Positions 8,729 to 17,129 of a DNA stretch of 64,000 nt are shown in pieces. Made by a program: the position numbers and the translations under genes. Numbering within the stretch: position 1 is the stretch's first letter; each line of letters starts with the position of its first letter. The stretch is from NCBI RefSeq assembly GCF_013376415.1, contig NZ_WYET01000004.1, forward strand, positions 930,001-994,000. The letters run 5' to 3'. The stretch is from Flagellimonas chongwuensis. Lineage in GTDB: Bacteria > Bacteroidota > Bacteroidia > Flavobacteriales > Flavobacteriaceae. The notes below the pieces were generated by a model. It worked only from the letters and a program-made list of their open reading frames with translations, was not told the origin of the DNA and did no database searches.

Positions 8729-9625
8729 TTAAAAGATTCCGATTTTGAAGCCTGTCCTAATATAAAAATTTGGATCCTTATTGAACAAAAATACTTCTCC
8801 TCTTTCTTTGTTCCGTAATTTTCCCGCTTGTATCAGGGTGGTCCCCGCTATGGCATAAAAGGAAATACTTTCCGTAACATTATACTGATACCCCAAACTA
8901 CCGACCAACGTATTGAACGATATCCGTGAGGCTACCAATCCATTATCCAAAACAATATCGTTTTGCAGGTTCATAAAATAACCATCCAAGAACGATGCCA
9001 ACTCAAAACTGTGCGTTTTATCCAGATGATATTTTAGGTTGGATTTTGGCACCCCCAGTACAAATGACCAATCTGGATGAAACCTTCTATAATAATGTAT
9101 AAGGGGCAATGGCACTGGAACTCCTGCAGTGCTATTATAGGTTAATCCCAAAACGATCCTGAAAGGTTTGTCCGCCTTCGGTTTCTCTTTCCAAAAGGCA
9201 GCCGAGGCATTCATAAAGAAATCTTCCTTAATTATCCCATCCAACAGATTGGATGCAATGCGCGGGGTCAAGATTGTCACCAAGTTCCAATCTTCGTTCC
9301 ATTTTTTTATCAACCCCAAATTGAAATCAATGATATGGAACCTAATCATCTCTTTCTTATCAAAAGGGAGGTCGGCGGTATACCCCATATCAAAACGGTT
9401 ATATTCACCGCCTATGGCCAAATATTCATCCTTTTCGTTGAGCTTTATGGGAACATTCAGGAGCGCTTTGTAGCGTTGCGTCTTTACTCCGCTTTCATTT
9501 TCCGGTATATTGAGGTATTCCAACCTTAAAACATCTGTGCTTTGTGCCAATAGATGTTGGCTACAAAGTATTACAACGAAAGTGAACCACTTCCAGATTG
9601 TAGTATGGTAACTTGATTTTTTTAT
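8729..9625 (-). CDS. DUF6268 family outer-membrane beta-barrel protein (apparent ATA start)
   Basis: An approximately 298-residue predicted outer-membrane beta-barrel, with alternating hydrophobic strands throughout and ending in a barrel-like strand (YIRTGFKIGIF). The only standard start near the front (TTG at 9550) would remove the signal peptide. Reading upstream in frame gives xKKSSYHTTIWKWFTFVV-ILCSQHLLAQ, a textbook signal peptide, but its first codon (9625-9623) is ATA, overlapping the MscS stop as ATAA. No in-frame ATG exists further up. I infer an ATA start or a recent ATG-to-ATA change. Family assignment to DUF6268 is from recall. Confidence 0.65.
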   Translation of the reverse strand: MKKSSYHTTIWKWFTFVVILCSQHLLAQSTDVLRLEYLNIPENESGVKTQRYKALLNVPIKLNEKDEYLAIGGEYNRFDMGYTADLPFDKKEMIRFHIIDFNLGLIKKWNEDWNLVTILTPRIASNLLDGIIKEDFFMNASAAFWKEKPKADKPFRIVLGLTYNSTAGVPVPLPLIHYYRRFHPDWSFVLGVPKSNLKYHLDKTHSFELASFLDGYFMNLQNDIVLDNGLVASRISFNTLVGSLGYQYNVTESISFYAIAGTTLIQAGKLRNKERGEVFLFNKDPNFYIRTGFKIGIF

Positions 9626-10518
9626 GTCTTCTCTTGTTTGGGCTGTATAATATGTATATCTCGTTGCGGGAACGGTATACTAACGTTGTTTTCCTTGAAT
9701 TTGTTATTTATTTGATACCGCATCTCACTTTTTATGCGGGGATCGCGGAAGGTATCATTGGTAAAAAAGTAAATGGAGAACATTAGGGCAGAGTCTCCAA
9801 AATCCTCGAACAACACAAATGGCTTAGGATTTTTGAGCACTTGTTTTTGTGTGTTGGCCACTTCTTCCAAAATTTTGGTGACCAAGTCTACATCGCTGCC
9901 ATAGGCCACGCCCACACTCACTTTTTCACGGGTGGTCCTATGGTTTTGGGTATAGTTGTAAACAATGTCGCTTATAAATTTATGGTTTGGAAGGATCAGC
10001 ACCTTATCATCCCGGGTTATGGCGCGTGTGGTACGGAGCTTAATCTCGAACACCTTGCCTACTTTACCATCGACCTCTACTACATCACCAACCTGTAGGG
10101 ACTTATCAACTATAATAAAAATACCTCCAAGAATATCCTTGAACAATTCCTGTAAAGCAAGACCCAAACCAACAAACAGTGCTGCGGATGCCGTAATTAC
10201 CAAGGTAATGTCCACCCCAGCCGCACTGAGCGTGACCAAAACAGCGATAAGGTAAATTACATAATTAATGAACTTAAAAACGCTGGTGAACTTATGCTTG
10301 TCCTCTTGCTCCATTTTGCGCGTAAATATTTGGCGCAACCACTTTAACAAGAACTTTGTCACCACAATGGTAACCGTTAATAACAACAAAAGCCCAATGG
10401 TAAGGTCTATGGATTTTTCACCTTCACCAATGTGGAACCCAAGATCTAAAAAATCCTTTATGGACCCCCAAAGGTCCTCAGTGATAATTTCTTTTATTTC
10501 TTCTGCACCGTCTTGCAT
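9622..10518 (-). CDS. MscS family small-conductance mechanosensitive channel
   Basis: A 298-residue MscS-type channel that releases solutes on hypo-osmotic shock. Three membrane helices lie at about residues 40-60, 80-102 and 105-130, the last a Gly/Ala-rich pore helix (ASAALFVGLGLALQELFKDILGG), followed by the cytoplasmic beta domain with DVVEVDGKVGKVFEIKLRTT and IPNHKFIS-like LPNHKFISD. It ends with a TAA whose bases overlap the putative ATA start of the DUF6268 gene. It lies 6 nt after the ABC permease gene, so it belongs to the same operon. Confidence 0.92.
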   Translation of the reverse strand: MQDGAEEIKEIITEDLWGSIKDFLDLGFHIGEGEKSIDLTIGLLLLLTVTIVVTKFLLKWLRQIFTRKMEQEDKHKFTSVFKFINYVIYLIAVLVTLSAAGVDITLVITASAALFVGLGLALQELFKDILGGIFIIVDKSLQVGDVVEVDGKVGKVFEIKLRTTRAITRDDKVLILPNHKFISDIVYNYTQNHRTTREKVSVGVAYGSDVDLVTKILEEVANTQKQVLKNPKPFVLFEDFGDSALMFSIYFFTNDTFRDPRIKSEMRYQINNKFKENNVSIPFPQRDIHIIQPKQEKT

Positions 10519-10524
10519 ACTGTT

Positions 10525-11862
10525 CTAATATCTCAACCATTTTATCAATTCCTTATACGTTGGTTTTTTTCCATACATTAAAATACCTGTCCGGTAAATC
10601 TTTGCCGCTAGGGATACAATACCCAAAAAGGTAACGATCAATAGAAAAACGGACAATAAAAACTGCCACAAAGGTACTCCTCCTTCACCTATTCCACCGG
10701 GCAAACGCATCAGCATAACAATGGGAGATGTTAACGGAAACAACGAAAAACCAACTGCTATGGGACCATGCGGATTGCTGAAAACGGAAAAGAACCCTAC
10801 ATAAATAGCCAACATTAAAGGTAATATAATAGGAAAGATAAATTGTTGTGTATCCGTTTCATTATCCACGGCCGCTCCAATGGCTGCATAAATGGAACTA
10901 TAAATAAGATAACCCAGCACAAAATAGATAAAGAACGATACGATTAGCAAGACCCAGGGAATATCATAAATTTCCTTGGCGTACATCATCATATCACTGT
11001 CCATTCCCCCCAACTGGGACATTCCCGCCGCTCCCGGCGTCATAACACCATCGTTTGAAAGCGCGCTAAGGTCAATGCCAAAAATCAGTACAGCAATAAA
11101 CAACAAGGCCGAAGCCGAGATAATCCAAATGGAAAACTGGGTGATTCCGGCCAAGGAATTTCCAATAATCTTACCAAGCATCAGTTGGAACGGTTTCACT
11201 GAAGAAATTATCACTTCAATGATTCTACTCGTTTTTTCCTCGATAACGCTACGCATCACAAAACCTCCGTAAATAATAATGAACATCATGATCGCGTAGC
11301 CAAATCCGCCTCCGATAAAAGCTTTGATCTCGTTGATTCCCCGCATACTTTTTTCGCCATCAAAAGTGGAAAGATTGATTTCGAAAGGTTTCTCCACAGT
11401 AGAAAACTGCTCGGAGGTAACTCCTAATTTTTGTAACCGGTCTTGTCTTAACTGATTTTGAAAAACATCCTCAAGCTCCTTGGTAATCGATGTATTGGGA
11501 TTGTCCTTGGTAAAAAGATAGGCAGAACGGGATACTTCTTCCACCGTTTTCCCTTCGGGAATGTATAGCAGTCCGTAGTATTCCAATGCATTGGTTGAAT
11601 CCTTTGCCTGCTCCAAGGTCAAATTATCCATATGCACGTAGGAAATATTTTTGGAAGGATAGAATTCGCTCTGGAAAAAAGAACTTTTGTTCAAAACACT
11701 CACTACCCTGGTTTCGTCATCATTTACTTTGGCCAAAAAAGCAATGAGCACAATCATCCCCACCATTAAAAGTGGGCTCAAAACAGTCATAACAATAAAG
11801 GAACGGTTTCGCACCTTGGCCAAATATTCTCTTTTTATGATCAACCCAAGTTTACTTGCCAT
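10525..11862 (-). CDS. ABC-2 type transporter permease (NatB-like)
   Basis: A 445-residue ABC-2 permease. After a basic N-terminus (LIIKREYLAKVRNRSFIVMT) comes one membrane helix (about 25-48), a large extracytoplasmic region to about residue 185, then five further helices to the C-terminus, the arrangement of the NatB/YhaP group of Na+ or drug exporters. The substrate cannot be told. The gene overlaps the upstream ATPase gene by 11 nt and precedes mscS by 6 nt. Confidence 0.88.
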   Translation of the reverse strand: MASKLGLIIKREYLAKVRNRSFIVMTVLSPLLMVGMIVLIAFLAKVNDDETRVVSVLNKSSFFQSEFYPSKNISYVHMDNLTLEQAKDSTNALEYYGLLYIPEGKTVEEVSRSAYLFTKDNPNTSITKELEDVFQNQLRQDRLQKLGVTSEQFSTVEKPFEINLSTFDGEKSMRGINEIKAFIGGGFGYAIMMFIIIYGGFVMRSVIEEKTSRIIEVIISSVKPFQLMLGKIIGNSLAGITQFSIWIISASALLFIAVLIFGIDLSALSNDGVMTPGAAGMSQLGGMDSDMMMYAKEIYDIPWVLLIVSFFIYFVLGYLIYSSIYAAIGAAVDNETDTQQFIFPIILPLMLAIYVGFFSVFSNPHGPIAVGFSLFPLTSPIVMLMRLPGGIGEGGVPLWQFLLSVFLLIVTFLGIVSLAAKIYRTGILMYGKKPTYKELIKWLRY

Positions 11863-12790
11863 TGTCCTTGTTGTTTACGGTTTGAATGAATATATCGTTA
11901 GCGGATGGAATAGTCTCCTCAAATCTGTTGATGTTAGCAACTTTGGATAGTTCCGTTAAAATATCACCTGTATGCATTGATGTCAACCGTACTTTAAAAT
12001 TCAATTGGTTTTCAATGGGGTCTATTTCCGAAGAAAGGATATTGAACTTTTCCTCCAAGGATTTTAAAAAGTCTCTAGGGTCTTCTTGCATTTGAACTCC
12101 GACATTGAAAATATTGTTTTTATATGCTTTTTTGATGTCCGACAATTTCCCATCCAAGATTTTTTCGGACTTATGAATCAGGGCAATGTACTCACAAAGC
12201 TCTTCCACGGATTCCATCCGGTGCGTGGAAAAAATAATGGAGGTTCCATTTTCCTTTAATTGAAGAATCTCGTCTTTGATGATGTTGGCATTTATTGGGT
12301 CAAAACCACTGAAAGGTTCATCAAAAATCAACAATTTGGGTTCGTGGAGTACGGTAACGATAAACTGGATTTTCTGGGCCATCCCTTTTGAAAGCTCCTG
12401 AATCTTCTTGTCCCACCAATCACCAATATCCAACCGGTCGAACCAGTATTTGAGCCTTGTTTTTGCTTCACTTTTGGACAACCCCTTTAGCTGTGCCAAA
12501 TACAATGCCTGCTCACCCACCTTCATGCTTTTGTACAGCCCTCTCTCCTCGGGCAAGTATCCTATGGATGCAATATGCTTTGGGGCCAAGGGCTCACCGT
12601 TCAATAAAATTTCTCCGGAATCCTGATGTGTAATCTGATTGATTATCCTAATGAAAGAGGTTTTACCCGCCCCATTCGGACCTAAAAGTCCGTAAATGCA
12701 ATTCTTCGGGATTTGAAGTGAAATGTTGCTCAACGCAGTGTGATTACCATATGTTTTGGTCACATTTTTGGCAACAAGGATATGATCCAT
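11852..12790 (-). CDS. ABC transporter ATP-binding protein (NatA-like)
   Basis: A 312-residue ATPase with Walker A LLGPNGAGKTSF (about 34-45), signature LSKGMAQKIQF replacing the usual LSGGQ, Walker B LLIFDEPFSGFDP and the switch His in STHRMESVEEL. A C-terminal extension of about 90 residues, as in DUF4162-type ATPases, follows. It pairs with the overlapping ABC-2 permease. A minus-strand TATCTTTG box at 12805-12812 gives it a leader of about 8 nt and makes it the probable first gene of the run down to 7554. Confidence 0.92.
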   Translation of the reverse strand: MDHILVAKNVTKTYGNHTALSNISLQIPKNCIYGLLGPNGAGKTSFIRIINQITHQDSGEILLNGEPLAPKHIASIGYLPEERGLYKSMKVGEQALYLAQLKGLSKSEAKTRLKYWFDRLDIGDWWDKKIQELSKGMAQKIQFIVTVLHEPKLLIFDEPFSGFDPINANIIKDEILQLKENGTSIIFSTHRMESVEELCEYIALIHKSEKILDGKLSDIKKAYKNNIFNVGVQMQEDPRDFLKSLEEKFNILSSEIDPIENQLNFKVRLTSMHTGDILTELSKVANINRFEETIPSANDIFIQTVNNKDNGK

Positions 12791-12804
12791 GTAATCTATT
12801 TTTT

Positions 12805-12812
12805 CAAAGATA
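12805..12812 (-). promoter_or_regulatory. -7 box (TATCTTTG) for ABC-mscS-DUF6268-regulator run
   Basis: On the minus strand TATCTTTG fits TAnnTTTG exactly and lies 14 nt before the ATPase ATG at 12790. No convincing -33 element is seen. Confidence 0.55.
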
Positions 12813-12851
12813 TGTAATTGCTAGCTACCTGTTTTCCCATAAAAACAAAAA

Positions 12852-12878
12852 CCCACCCTTAACAAAATCAAGGATGGG
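12852..12878 (-). terminator. Terminator of grpE-dnaJ
   Basis: Arms CCCACCCTT and AAGGATGGG pair with one mismatch. A-rich DNA on the plus strand to the left gives a U-tract when read on the minus strand, placing it about 95 nt after the dnaJ stop. Confidence 0.7.
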
Positions 12879-12972
12879 AAAAAAATTGCTATGAAAAAGA
12901 AAATTAGATATCGGTTACCCAACATCAGTTCCAAATATACGTTTTTTATTTAAACAGAAGATTTTTTTTCTT

Positions 12973-14088
12973 TTAAGAGAACATATCTTTCACTTTCTCA
13001 AAAAAGGATTTGTCCGATTTTTCAGGTTTTGGGGCAAAGTTTTCATCATCCTGCATACGCTCAAAAAACTCTCTCTGCTCTTTGTTTATGCTCTTTGGTG
13101 TCCATACATTCACATGAACTAGCAAATCACCGGCACCATAACCGTTCAAACTGTTGATACCCTTTCCTCGAAGTCTTAAAATTTTTCCGGATTGCAGACC
13201 TGGCTCCAATTTTATACGGACTTTTCCTCCTATTGCATCGATTTCCTTGGAGCTACCTAGAACGGCTTCCGGAATACTTATATATAGGTCGTAATGTAAA
13301 TTGTCCCCTTCTCGCTTTAAGGTGTCGTGCTCCACCGTTTCTATGGCTACAAGCAAATCTCCGGCGATACCGTTCCCTGGGGCATCGTTCCCCTTTCCGG
13401 TAACTTTTAGCTGCATACCATCCTCAACACCTGGTGGAATTTTGATGGACACGGTTTCCTCCACCACCTTGAGACCTTGTGCATCGGCATCGGAAGGCTT
13501 TTTATCGATAGACTGACCAGCCCCACCACAAGTTGTACAAGTGGTCGCCGTTTGCATTCTACCCAAAATCGTATTGGTGATTTTTGTAATCTGCCCTGTT
13601 CCATTACAGGTTGGACAAGTTTTATAGGTTACGCCATCTGCTTGAAGCTTTCTACGTACCTTTACCTTTTTCTCAACACCATTGGCAACCTCTTCCAAGG
13701 TCAACTTTACGCGAATACGTAAGTTACTGCCCTTGGCTCTACGCTGTCCGCCGCCGAATCCACCAAATCCGCTGAATCCGCCTCCAAAAGCTCCTCCAAA
13801 AATATCACCGAATTGACTGAAGATATCGTCCATATTCATACCTCCGCCACCAAATCCTCCGCTACCATCGAAGGCGGCATGACCAAATTGGTCATACTTT
13901 GCCCTTTTGTCAGGGTTGCCCAACACCTCATATGCCTCGGCAGATTTCTTGAACATTTCCTCCGCCTTTGTATCTCCTGGATTTTTATCCGGGTGATATT
14001 CAATGGCCTTTTTTCGGTAGGCTTTCTTGATTTCTGCGGCCGAGGCTCCTTTGGAGACTCCTAATATTTCGTAATAATCTTCCTTCAT
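12973..14088 (-). CDS. dnaJ: Molecular chaperone DnaJ
   Basis: A 371-residue type I J-protein, co-chaperone of DnaK. The J domain (1-68) has HPD at 32-34; a Gly/Phe-rich linker spans about 75-116; the client-binding C-terminal beta domains follow from about 200. The zinc region is shortened: only two CxxCxGxG repeats are present (CPTCNGTG at 158-165 and CTTCGGAG at 184-191) instead of the canonical four, leaving one zinc site. From memory this shortened form is common in Flavobacteriaceae. It follows grpE by 6 nt. Confidence 0.95.
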   Translation of the reverse strand: MKEDYYEILGVSKGASAAEIKKAYRKKAIEYHPDKNPGDTKAEEMFKKSAEAYEVLGNPDKRAKYDQFGHAAFDGSGGFGGGGMNMDDIFSQFGDIFGGAFGGGFSGFGGFGGGQRRAKGSNLRIRVKLTLEEVANGVEKKVKVRRKLQADGVTYKTCPTCNGTGQITKITNTILGRMQTATTCTTCGGAGQSIDKKPSDADAQGLKVVEETVSIKIPPGVEDGMQLKVTGKGNDAPGNGIAGDLLVAIETVEHDTLKREGDNLHYDLYISIPEAVLGSSKEIDAIGGKVRIKLEPGLQSGKILRLRGKGINSLNGYGAGDLLVHVNVWTPKSINKEQREFFERMQDDENFAPKPEKSDKSFFEKVKDMFS

Positions 14089-14094
14089 ACAACT

Positions 14095-14670
14095 TTAGTT
14101 TCCAACAACAACTTTAGGATGTCTAATGATTCGGTCTCCCAGTTTAAACCCTTTTTCCACCACATCTATGATCTTCCCTTTCATTTTCTTGTCAGGTGCG
14201 GGTATTTGGGTGATAGCATCGTGCACTTCTGCATCAAATATATCCCCTAGTTCTACTTCAACCTGCTCAAGACCCTTGTTCTTAAGGGTTTCCCTAAATT
14301 TATTACTGATGAGTTCCACACCTTTGAACATTTCTTTGTCCTCGGATTTGGAAAGTTCCTTTAAGGCTCGGTCAAAATCGTCCAAAATGGGGAGCATAGC
14401 CACCATGACTTCTTGTCCAGCAGTCTTGAACAAATCCATACGCTCCTTGGAGGTTCTTCGCTTGTAATTTTCAAATTCCGCGAAAAGCCTCAAGAATTTC
14501 TCTTTTTCTTTGGCCAAATCTTCGCGCAATTTTTCTTCTTCCGAAAGCTCCTCCTCGTTTTGTTCTCCGTTCTCCGCCTCTATATGTTCTTCGTTCAGCT
14601 CAGTACTCTCTTCGGTTTGCCCTTTTTTAGGCTCATCTTCCATTTCCTCAACCTTACTTTTATTGCTCAT
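14095..14670 (-). CDS. grpE: Nucleotide exchange factor GrpE
   Basis: A 191-residue GrpE, which exchanges ADP for ATP on DnaK. It has an acidic Glu-rich N-terminal region (about 5-50), a long coiled coil (LREDLAKEKEKFLRLFAEF-ENYKRRT), and the beta-wing C-terminus ending in KGFKLGDRIIRHPKVVVG, which is diagnostic. The frame is open up to 14715, but the promoter at 14701-14733 lies in that extension, so the ATG at 14670 (MSNKSKVEE) is the start. It is co-transcribed with dnaJ. Confidence 0.95.
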   Translation of the reverse strand: MSNKSKVEEMEDEPKKGQTEESTELNEEHIEAENGEQNEEELSEEEKLREDLAKEKEKFLRLFAEFENYKRRTSKERMDLFKTAGQEVMVAMLPILDDFDRALKELSKSEDKEMFKGVELISNKFRETLKNKGLEQVEVELGDIFDAEVHDAITQIPAPDKKMKGKIIDVVEKGFKLGDRIIRHPKVVVGN

Positions 14671-14700
14671 GTTGTATTGTTTTATTCTGATTTGAAGTGG

Positions 14701-14733
14701 CAAAAGTACTGCCAATTGTATAAAAATGTCAAA
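14701..14733 (-). promoter_or_regulatory. grpE-dnaJ promoter (TTTG-N21-TACTTTTG)
   Basis: Read on the minus strand, TTTG (14733-14730), a 21-nt spacer and TACTTTTG (14708-14701) form a near-perfect Bacteroidota promoter. Predicted transcription start is about 25 nt before the grpE ATG. I see no CIRCE-type inverted repeat and no HrcA gene in the window. Confidence 0.75.
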
Positions 14734-14757
14734 ATGTCACCGCAAAACATAAAAAAA

Positions 14758-14772
14758 GCCGCCTAAGCGGAC
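14758..14772 (-). terminator. Weak hairpin terminator after SDR gene
   Basis: A short CCGC/GCGG stem with loop CTAA adjoins a seven-A run on the plus strand, giving a U-tract on the minus strand. It could end the epimerase gene transcript that stops at 14807. Confidence 0.45.
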
Positions 14773-14806
14773 TTTCTATATTCAAATATGTTGAAATTTA
14801 AACGTA

Positions 14807-15751
14807 CTAAGCTTCAACGGATGCAGGAATTCCTTCCTCTTGTGAAGCATATAAATTTTTAAGTGCCTGACATATATTGGCATATTGAAAAGCAAAACCT
14901 TCCTCTTCAATTTTTTTTCCACTAACCCTTTGGCTGGCCAATAAAAGTGTGGACATGTCGCCCAACAATGTTTTTAGAATGAAAGCGGGCACATTTGGCA
15001 ACCACAGTGGACGGTCTAAAATTCTTGCCAATTCCTTGGTCATCTTAGTATTTGTTACCGGATTTGGTGCCACAGCATTATAAACACCTGTAAGATTGTT
15101 CTCTACGGCAAACACAAACATTTGTGCCAAATCTTCAATATGAATCCAAGATTGCCATTGATCTCCCGTACCAATCGGTGCTCCAACAAAGTTTTTTACG
15201 GGAATGGTCATTTTTGGCAATGCTCCTCCTTTTGAAGAAAGAACAAGGCCTATTCTTATTTTGGTGACATCGATTCCAAGTACCCTGAAAGTATCGGCCT
15301 CCGCTTCCCATTTTGTCACAACATCTCCCAAGAAACCATCGTCTACCTTGATAGTATCCTCATCAAAATACTCACAAGGAGAATCCGGATAAATACCTAT
15401 CGCAGATGCGGAAACAAGACATTCAACCTCCTTATTACCAGATTTCTCCAAACCCTTTTTCAAAGTTTGAAGGCTATTGATCCTACTGGAAAGCACTCTC
15501 TTTTTATGTTGGGGAGTCCAACGTTTGGCAATACTTGCGCCGGCCAAATTAATGATGGCCTGCACATCATGAAAACAATCCAAATCAATCTCTCCTTTGT
15601 TAGGATTCCAATAAAATCCTTGGAAATCTTCGGAAGAATCTATCTTATCTTTGCTTGTAGTCAAATAATTTACTGGAATGCCTTTTTGGTGCAACACCTT
15701 TACTATGGCTTGCCCCACTAGTCCAGTAGCTCCTGTTATCAACACCTTCAT
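14807..15751 (-). CDS. TIGR01777 family NAD(P)-dependent epimerase-like protein
   Basis: A 314-residue SDR39U1/TIGR01777-type protein. The Rossmann motif GATGLVGQAIVKVL is at residues 7-20, followed by the hallmark NLAGASIAKRWTPQHKKRV-LSSR segment and, near the C-terminus, the DUF1731-like stretch PLWLPNVPAFILKTLLGDMS with LLASQRVSGKKIEEEGFAFQ. The fold is that of extended SDR sugar epimerases but the substrate is unknown; relatives are sometimes called cell-division inhibitors without good evidence. It is a single gene with its own TAACTTTG box. Confidence 0.9.
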   Translation of the reverse strand: MKVLITGATGLVGQAIVKVLHQKGIPVNYLTTSKDKIDSSEDFQGFYWNPNKGEIDLDCFHDVQAIINLAGASIAKRWTPQHKKRVLSSRINSLQTLKKGLEKSGNKEVECLVSASAIGIYPDSPCEYFDEDTIKVDDGFLGDVVTKWEAEADTFRVLGIDVTKIRIGLVLSSKGGALPKMTIPVKNFVGAPIGTGDQWQSWIHIEDLAQMFVFAVENNLTGVYNAVAPNPVTNTKMTKELARILDRPLWLPNVPAFILKTLLGDMSTLLLASQRVSGKKIEEEGFAFQYANICQALKNLYASQEEGIPASVEA

Positions 15752-15767
15752 ATATCATCCTTTTTCA

Positions 15768-15775
15768 CAAAGTTA
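15768..15775 (-). promoter_or_regulatory. -7 box (TAACTTTG) of the SDR gene
   Basis: On the minus strand TAACTTTG matches TAnnTTTG and sits 17 nt before the ATG at 15751. No -33 match is evident. Confidence 0.5.
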
Positions 15776-15884
15776 TAGGTTTAATCGACTGTTTATGAGA
15801 CGTTAATTTAGGTTTAACATATTTGTTTAAACTTTAGATCTATTTATGACACCAAAAGGATAAAACTTAACAGCTTATTGACAG

Positions 15885-16550
15885 TTATAAGGTTTTTACC
15901 GCTCTGAGCATTTCTCTTTTGCCGGGCGGTCCGGGCAATCGCTCCACGGTAAAGCCTACAGCCTGCATAGCCCTTCGCACACTACCTTTGGCAGCATACG
16001 TGACCAAAACGCCATCGATTGCAAGTGCTTGGTACATTTTTAAAAAGATTTCCTCTGTCCAGAGTTCTGGCTGTACTCGGGCACCAAATGCATCAAAATA
16101 GATAAGGTTGAACAAACCTTGCTGGTCGATTTGCTTAAAATCCTTTTTTTGTTTTAAAAGAGAAAAATCGGTTGTAATCGAAATCACTTCTTCCCATGGA
16201 CAACTATGCATTTTTTGAAACATTTGCTCCAATCCTTCAAAACCCAATTGCTCGCAGTAGTCCAACTGATTCACCTCTTCCATGGAAACGGGAAACGCTT
16301 CCACACCAACATAATCGATTTGCAGGTTTTGTCCCACTGCTTCGTGAAGGGTAATGAGGGCATTCAGTCCTGTTCCGAAGCCTATTTCCAGCAGATTGAC
16401 TTTTCGATTCTGAAATAACCTTAGACCATGCTCGATAAAAACATGATAGGCTTCTTGAACCGCACCATGTTTGGAATGATACTGCTCGTCCCAATCTTCT
16501 ATTTGGATGGTCTTGGAGCCATCACCTGTGGTGATTATTTTTCGTTTCAA
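15885..16550 (-). CDS. mnmD: tRNA (5-methylaminomethyl-2-thiouridine)-methyltransferase MnmD
   Basis: A 221-residue SAM-dependent methyltransferase equal to the N-terminal half of MnmC, which methylates nm5s2U34 of tRNA. Family landmarks are the N-terminal DGSKTIQIEDWDEQYHSKHGA region, the SAM site LLEIGFGTGLNALI, and YFDAFGARVQPELWTEEIF. The C-terminal FAD oxidase half of MnmC is absent, as in other stand-alone MnmD proteins. The start is a TTG at 16550 that overlaps the stop of the DUF4920 gene as TTGA; no in-frame ATG lies upstream, so translation is probably coupled. Confidence 0.88.
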   Translation of the reverse strand: MKRKIITTGDGSKTIQIEDWDEQYHSKHGAVQEAYHVFIEHGLRLFQNRKVNLLEIGFGTGLNALITLHEAVGQNLQIDYVGVEAFPVSMEEVNQLDYCEQLGFEGLEQMFQKMHSCPWEEVISITTDFSLLKQKKDFKQIDQQGLFNLIYFDAFGARVQPELWTEEIFLKMYQALAIDGVLVTYAAKGSVRRAMQAVGFTVERLPGPPGKREMLRAVKTL

Positions 16551-17023
16551 GGTTGGCTGGCGATCAACACTCCATCCGCTTCAAACCTCAAGGTTTTTTT
16601 GGGAGCGGTAATTTGCGCCAATTCGTCTTCGGATGCTCCTTCATCCTCGGCATAATGCCTTTGGTCTTCAACGGACATTTCTTCAAAAAATGCTGCGCCG
16701 TTCATCACTACTTTTTTTCCAGCTGCATCTTTTGGTACAAAAAACCCATAATCTTTAAAGCGGACAAAAACTTCTTCACTGGACTCCAGTTCCACCTTCA
16801 TCCAACAGCCTTTGGCTTGGCAAACTTCCTTGATCTCACCAACTATTTGGGTCTGCAAGGAATCCTTCCCAGAGATTTCATCAAATGGAGCTGATGTTTT
16901 GGAAGCCTCTCCAGAGATTTTGAATTCCTCTCCAAAGTAATCGCCCTGTATGGTTTCTTGCTTACATGAAACCAGCATCATACCTAGTAAAATAATAGTA
17001 GCAAAAGTGTTAAAAATTCTCAT
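16547..17023 (-). CDS. DUF4920 domain lipoprotein
   Basis: A 158-residue predicted lipoprotein: signal peptide MRIFNTFATIILLGMMLVSC with lipobox LVSC, then a DUF4920 domain, a small OB-like fold (about 60-120) including GEIKEVCQAKGCWMKVEL and FVRFKDYGFFVPKDAAGKKV. The paired cysteines in VCQAKGC might bind metal. Function unknown. An alternative ATG four codons upstream (17035) is possible. It overlaps mnmD by 4 nt. Confidence 0.8.
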   Translation of the reverse strand: MRIFNTFATIILLGMMLVSCKQETIQGDYFGEEFKISGEASKTSAPFDEISGKDSLQTQIVGEIKEVCQAKGCWMKVELESSEEVFVRFKDYGFFVPKDAAGKKVVMNGAAFFEEMSVEDQRHYAEDEGASEDELAQITAPKKTLRFEADGVLIASQP

Positions 17024-17129
17024 TTTTGATAACATTTAAGTAATTGTGGGTCAAGTCCAATATTTAGATTTGATAAACGTCCAAAACTAACAATAAATAG
17101 CTAATTTTAGCCCTGTAAATGTAAGTGAT

